A DNA stretch of 6,140 nucleotides from Chthoniobacter flavus (GTDB lineage Bacteria; Verrucomicrobiota; Verrucomicrobiia; Chthoniobacterales; Terrimicrobiaceae). The first letter of the stretch is position 1, and the number at the start of each line of letters is the position of its first letter. The translations under genes and the position numbers were made by a program. The notes below the pieces were generated by a model. It saw only the letters and a program-made list of their open reading frames with translations, did not search any database and had not been told where the DNA came from. The stretch lies in contig CAMDOJ010000104.1 in NCBI GenBank assembly GCA_945903555.1, positions 1 to 6,140 on the forward strand, read 5' to 3'. This document shows positions 5,448 to 6,140 of the stretch, in pieces.

Positions 5448-6140
5448 TTATGTAGGGGAAAAGATTTTCAAAAGCGCCTCGGCGCCGACAGGCTCGGCAT
5501 ATTGCCATTCGATGAGGCAGGCCGGGCCTTGAGCGAGGTGAAGGACTTCTTTGAGATAGGGGAGTTCACGGCGGGCGCGCTCGACAAGAAGGGGATCGCG
5601 CAAGGGAAGTCGGTGGAAACTTTGATTCACGATCCAGGCGGCAGGCTCGATGCCGGCACGGCGTAGATCCTCTTGCAGGCTAGCGGCCTCATGCACAGGG
5701 GTTGCCTCGGGTAGCGCCACAATGAGTACGTGAGTGAAGCTGGGGTCTCTGAGTCGGGAAAGCAGTTGGCTCACCTCCTCGGGAGCGCTGTGGGTTTTGC
5801 GGTTGATTTCTTTGTGGTAGGCGAGTGACGCATCCAAGAGAAGGAGCGTGTGACCCGTCGGTGCGGTATCTAGAACCACGAACCCCTCTTGGGCCTCGGC
5901 CACGGTGCGGGCAAATGCTCGGAAGACCGCAATTTCCTCCGTGCAGGGAGATTTTAAATCCTCCTCGAGCAAGGCGCGTGAATCGACATCCAGTTCTTCA
6001 CTTTGCTCTGCCAGGACCTGCTCGACATAAGCCGCCGTTTCGAGGGCTGGGTCGATGCGCCTCACCGTAAGCGAACCGCGATTTCCTTCCAAGGCGTCGC
6101 TTAAGTGGGCGGCAGGATCTGTGGTGGAGAGGGTGACTCG
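5448..6140 (-). CDS. arsA: Arsenite-stimulated pump ATPase ArsA, 5' end outside window
   Basis: The frame is open from the right edge to TAA at 5450-5448, giving 230 residues of the C-terminal part. An internal TTG at 6092 is not the true start, because homology continues upstream of it (TTDPAAHLSDAL at visible residues 6-17, the switch I region). Switch II with the ArsA signature DTAPTGHTLLLLDA is at about 91-104. The metal-site cysteine equivalent to E. coli C422 is conserved as C66 in LKSPCTEEIAVF. These blocks resemble the second (A2) half of two-domain E. coli ArsA more than the first half. The P-loop would lie just beyond the edge, so whether this is a one- or two-domain ArsA cannot be decided. 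It is a cytoplasmic ATPase that binds arsenite and energises the membrane carrier, here presumably Acr3. It is the first visible gene of the operon; an arsD or arsR upstream would be usual but is not visible. Confidence 0.93.
   Translation of the reverse strand, partial: RVTLSTTDPAAHLSDALEGNRGSLTVRRIDPALETAAYVEQVLAEQSEELDVDSRALLEEDLKSPCTEEIAVFRAFARTVAEAQEGFVVLDTAPTGHTLLLLDASLAYHKEINRKTHSAPEEVSQLLSRLRDPSFTHVLIVALPEATPVHEAASLQEDLRRAGIEPAAWIVNQSFHRLPLRDPLLVERARRELPYLKEVLHLAQGPACLIEWQYAEPVGAEALLKIFSPT

Noticed and set aside
5825..6070. Plus-strand open frames opposite arsA.
   Set aside because: They are antisense to conserved ArsA switch regions; their Arg/Pro-rich composition is typical of shadow frames in GC-rich coding DNA.

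Overview
The window is bacterial and carries four confident genes and a fifth cut by the right edge, in two convergent groups. The organism cannot be named from sequence alone. The SUMF1 protein (GGG-T-W-P region, an N-G-x-G-D-G-G-G-E-N-D-P segment, then VSWYDVLKWCN), the FmdB-like mini-protein with a polar linker and Cys-rich tail, and the near absence of Shine-Dalgarno sequences together recall Verrucomicrobiota (Opitutae/Puniceicoccales-like). That placement is inference.

Left part (1-471): no large gene. The first 59 bases may encode the N-terminus of a minus-strand gene leaving the window. Bases 76-210 hold a 44-codon plus-strand ORF with strongly GC-biased third positions. Bases 217-379 contain several potential stems and end in a clear intrinsic terminator. 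A perfect inverted repeat, CAAGTT-N5-AACTTG, lies between this terminator and the next gene.

Middle (472-3570, plus strand): a full-length assimilatory sulfite reductase hemoprotein (CysI type, 571 aa) with all four [4Fe-4S]/siroheme cysteines and the sulfite-binding Arg/Lys residues, followed 60 bases later by an exported 440-aa protein with a C-terminal SUMF1/FGE-like domain. The latter lacks one of the two catalytic cysteines of true formylglycine-generating enzymes. The two have no obvious functional link, and no cysJ, cysH or other sulfur gene is visible.

Right part (3687-6140, minus strand): an arsenic-resistance operon read right to left: arsA (5' end outside the window) - a small FmdB-like protein - acr3 - arsC. 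Gaps are 19 and 9 bases, and acr3/arsC share an ATGA overlap, so they are very probably one transcript. ArsC would reduce arsenate to arsenite with thioredoxin-type electrons, Acr3 exports arsenite, and ArsA is the ATPase that can energise export. The small protein between ArsA and Acr3 has lost the usual zinc-ribbon cysteines of its family but gained a C-terminal C-G-C-G-P-S-G-C-C tail. That makes it the most interesting gene here: a candidate accessory metalloid-binding protein. The operon promoter lies to the right of the window.

The 116-base space between the convergent groups (3571-3686) holds no gene and no convincing terminator.
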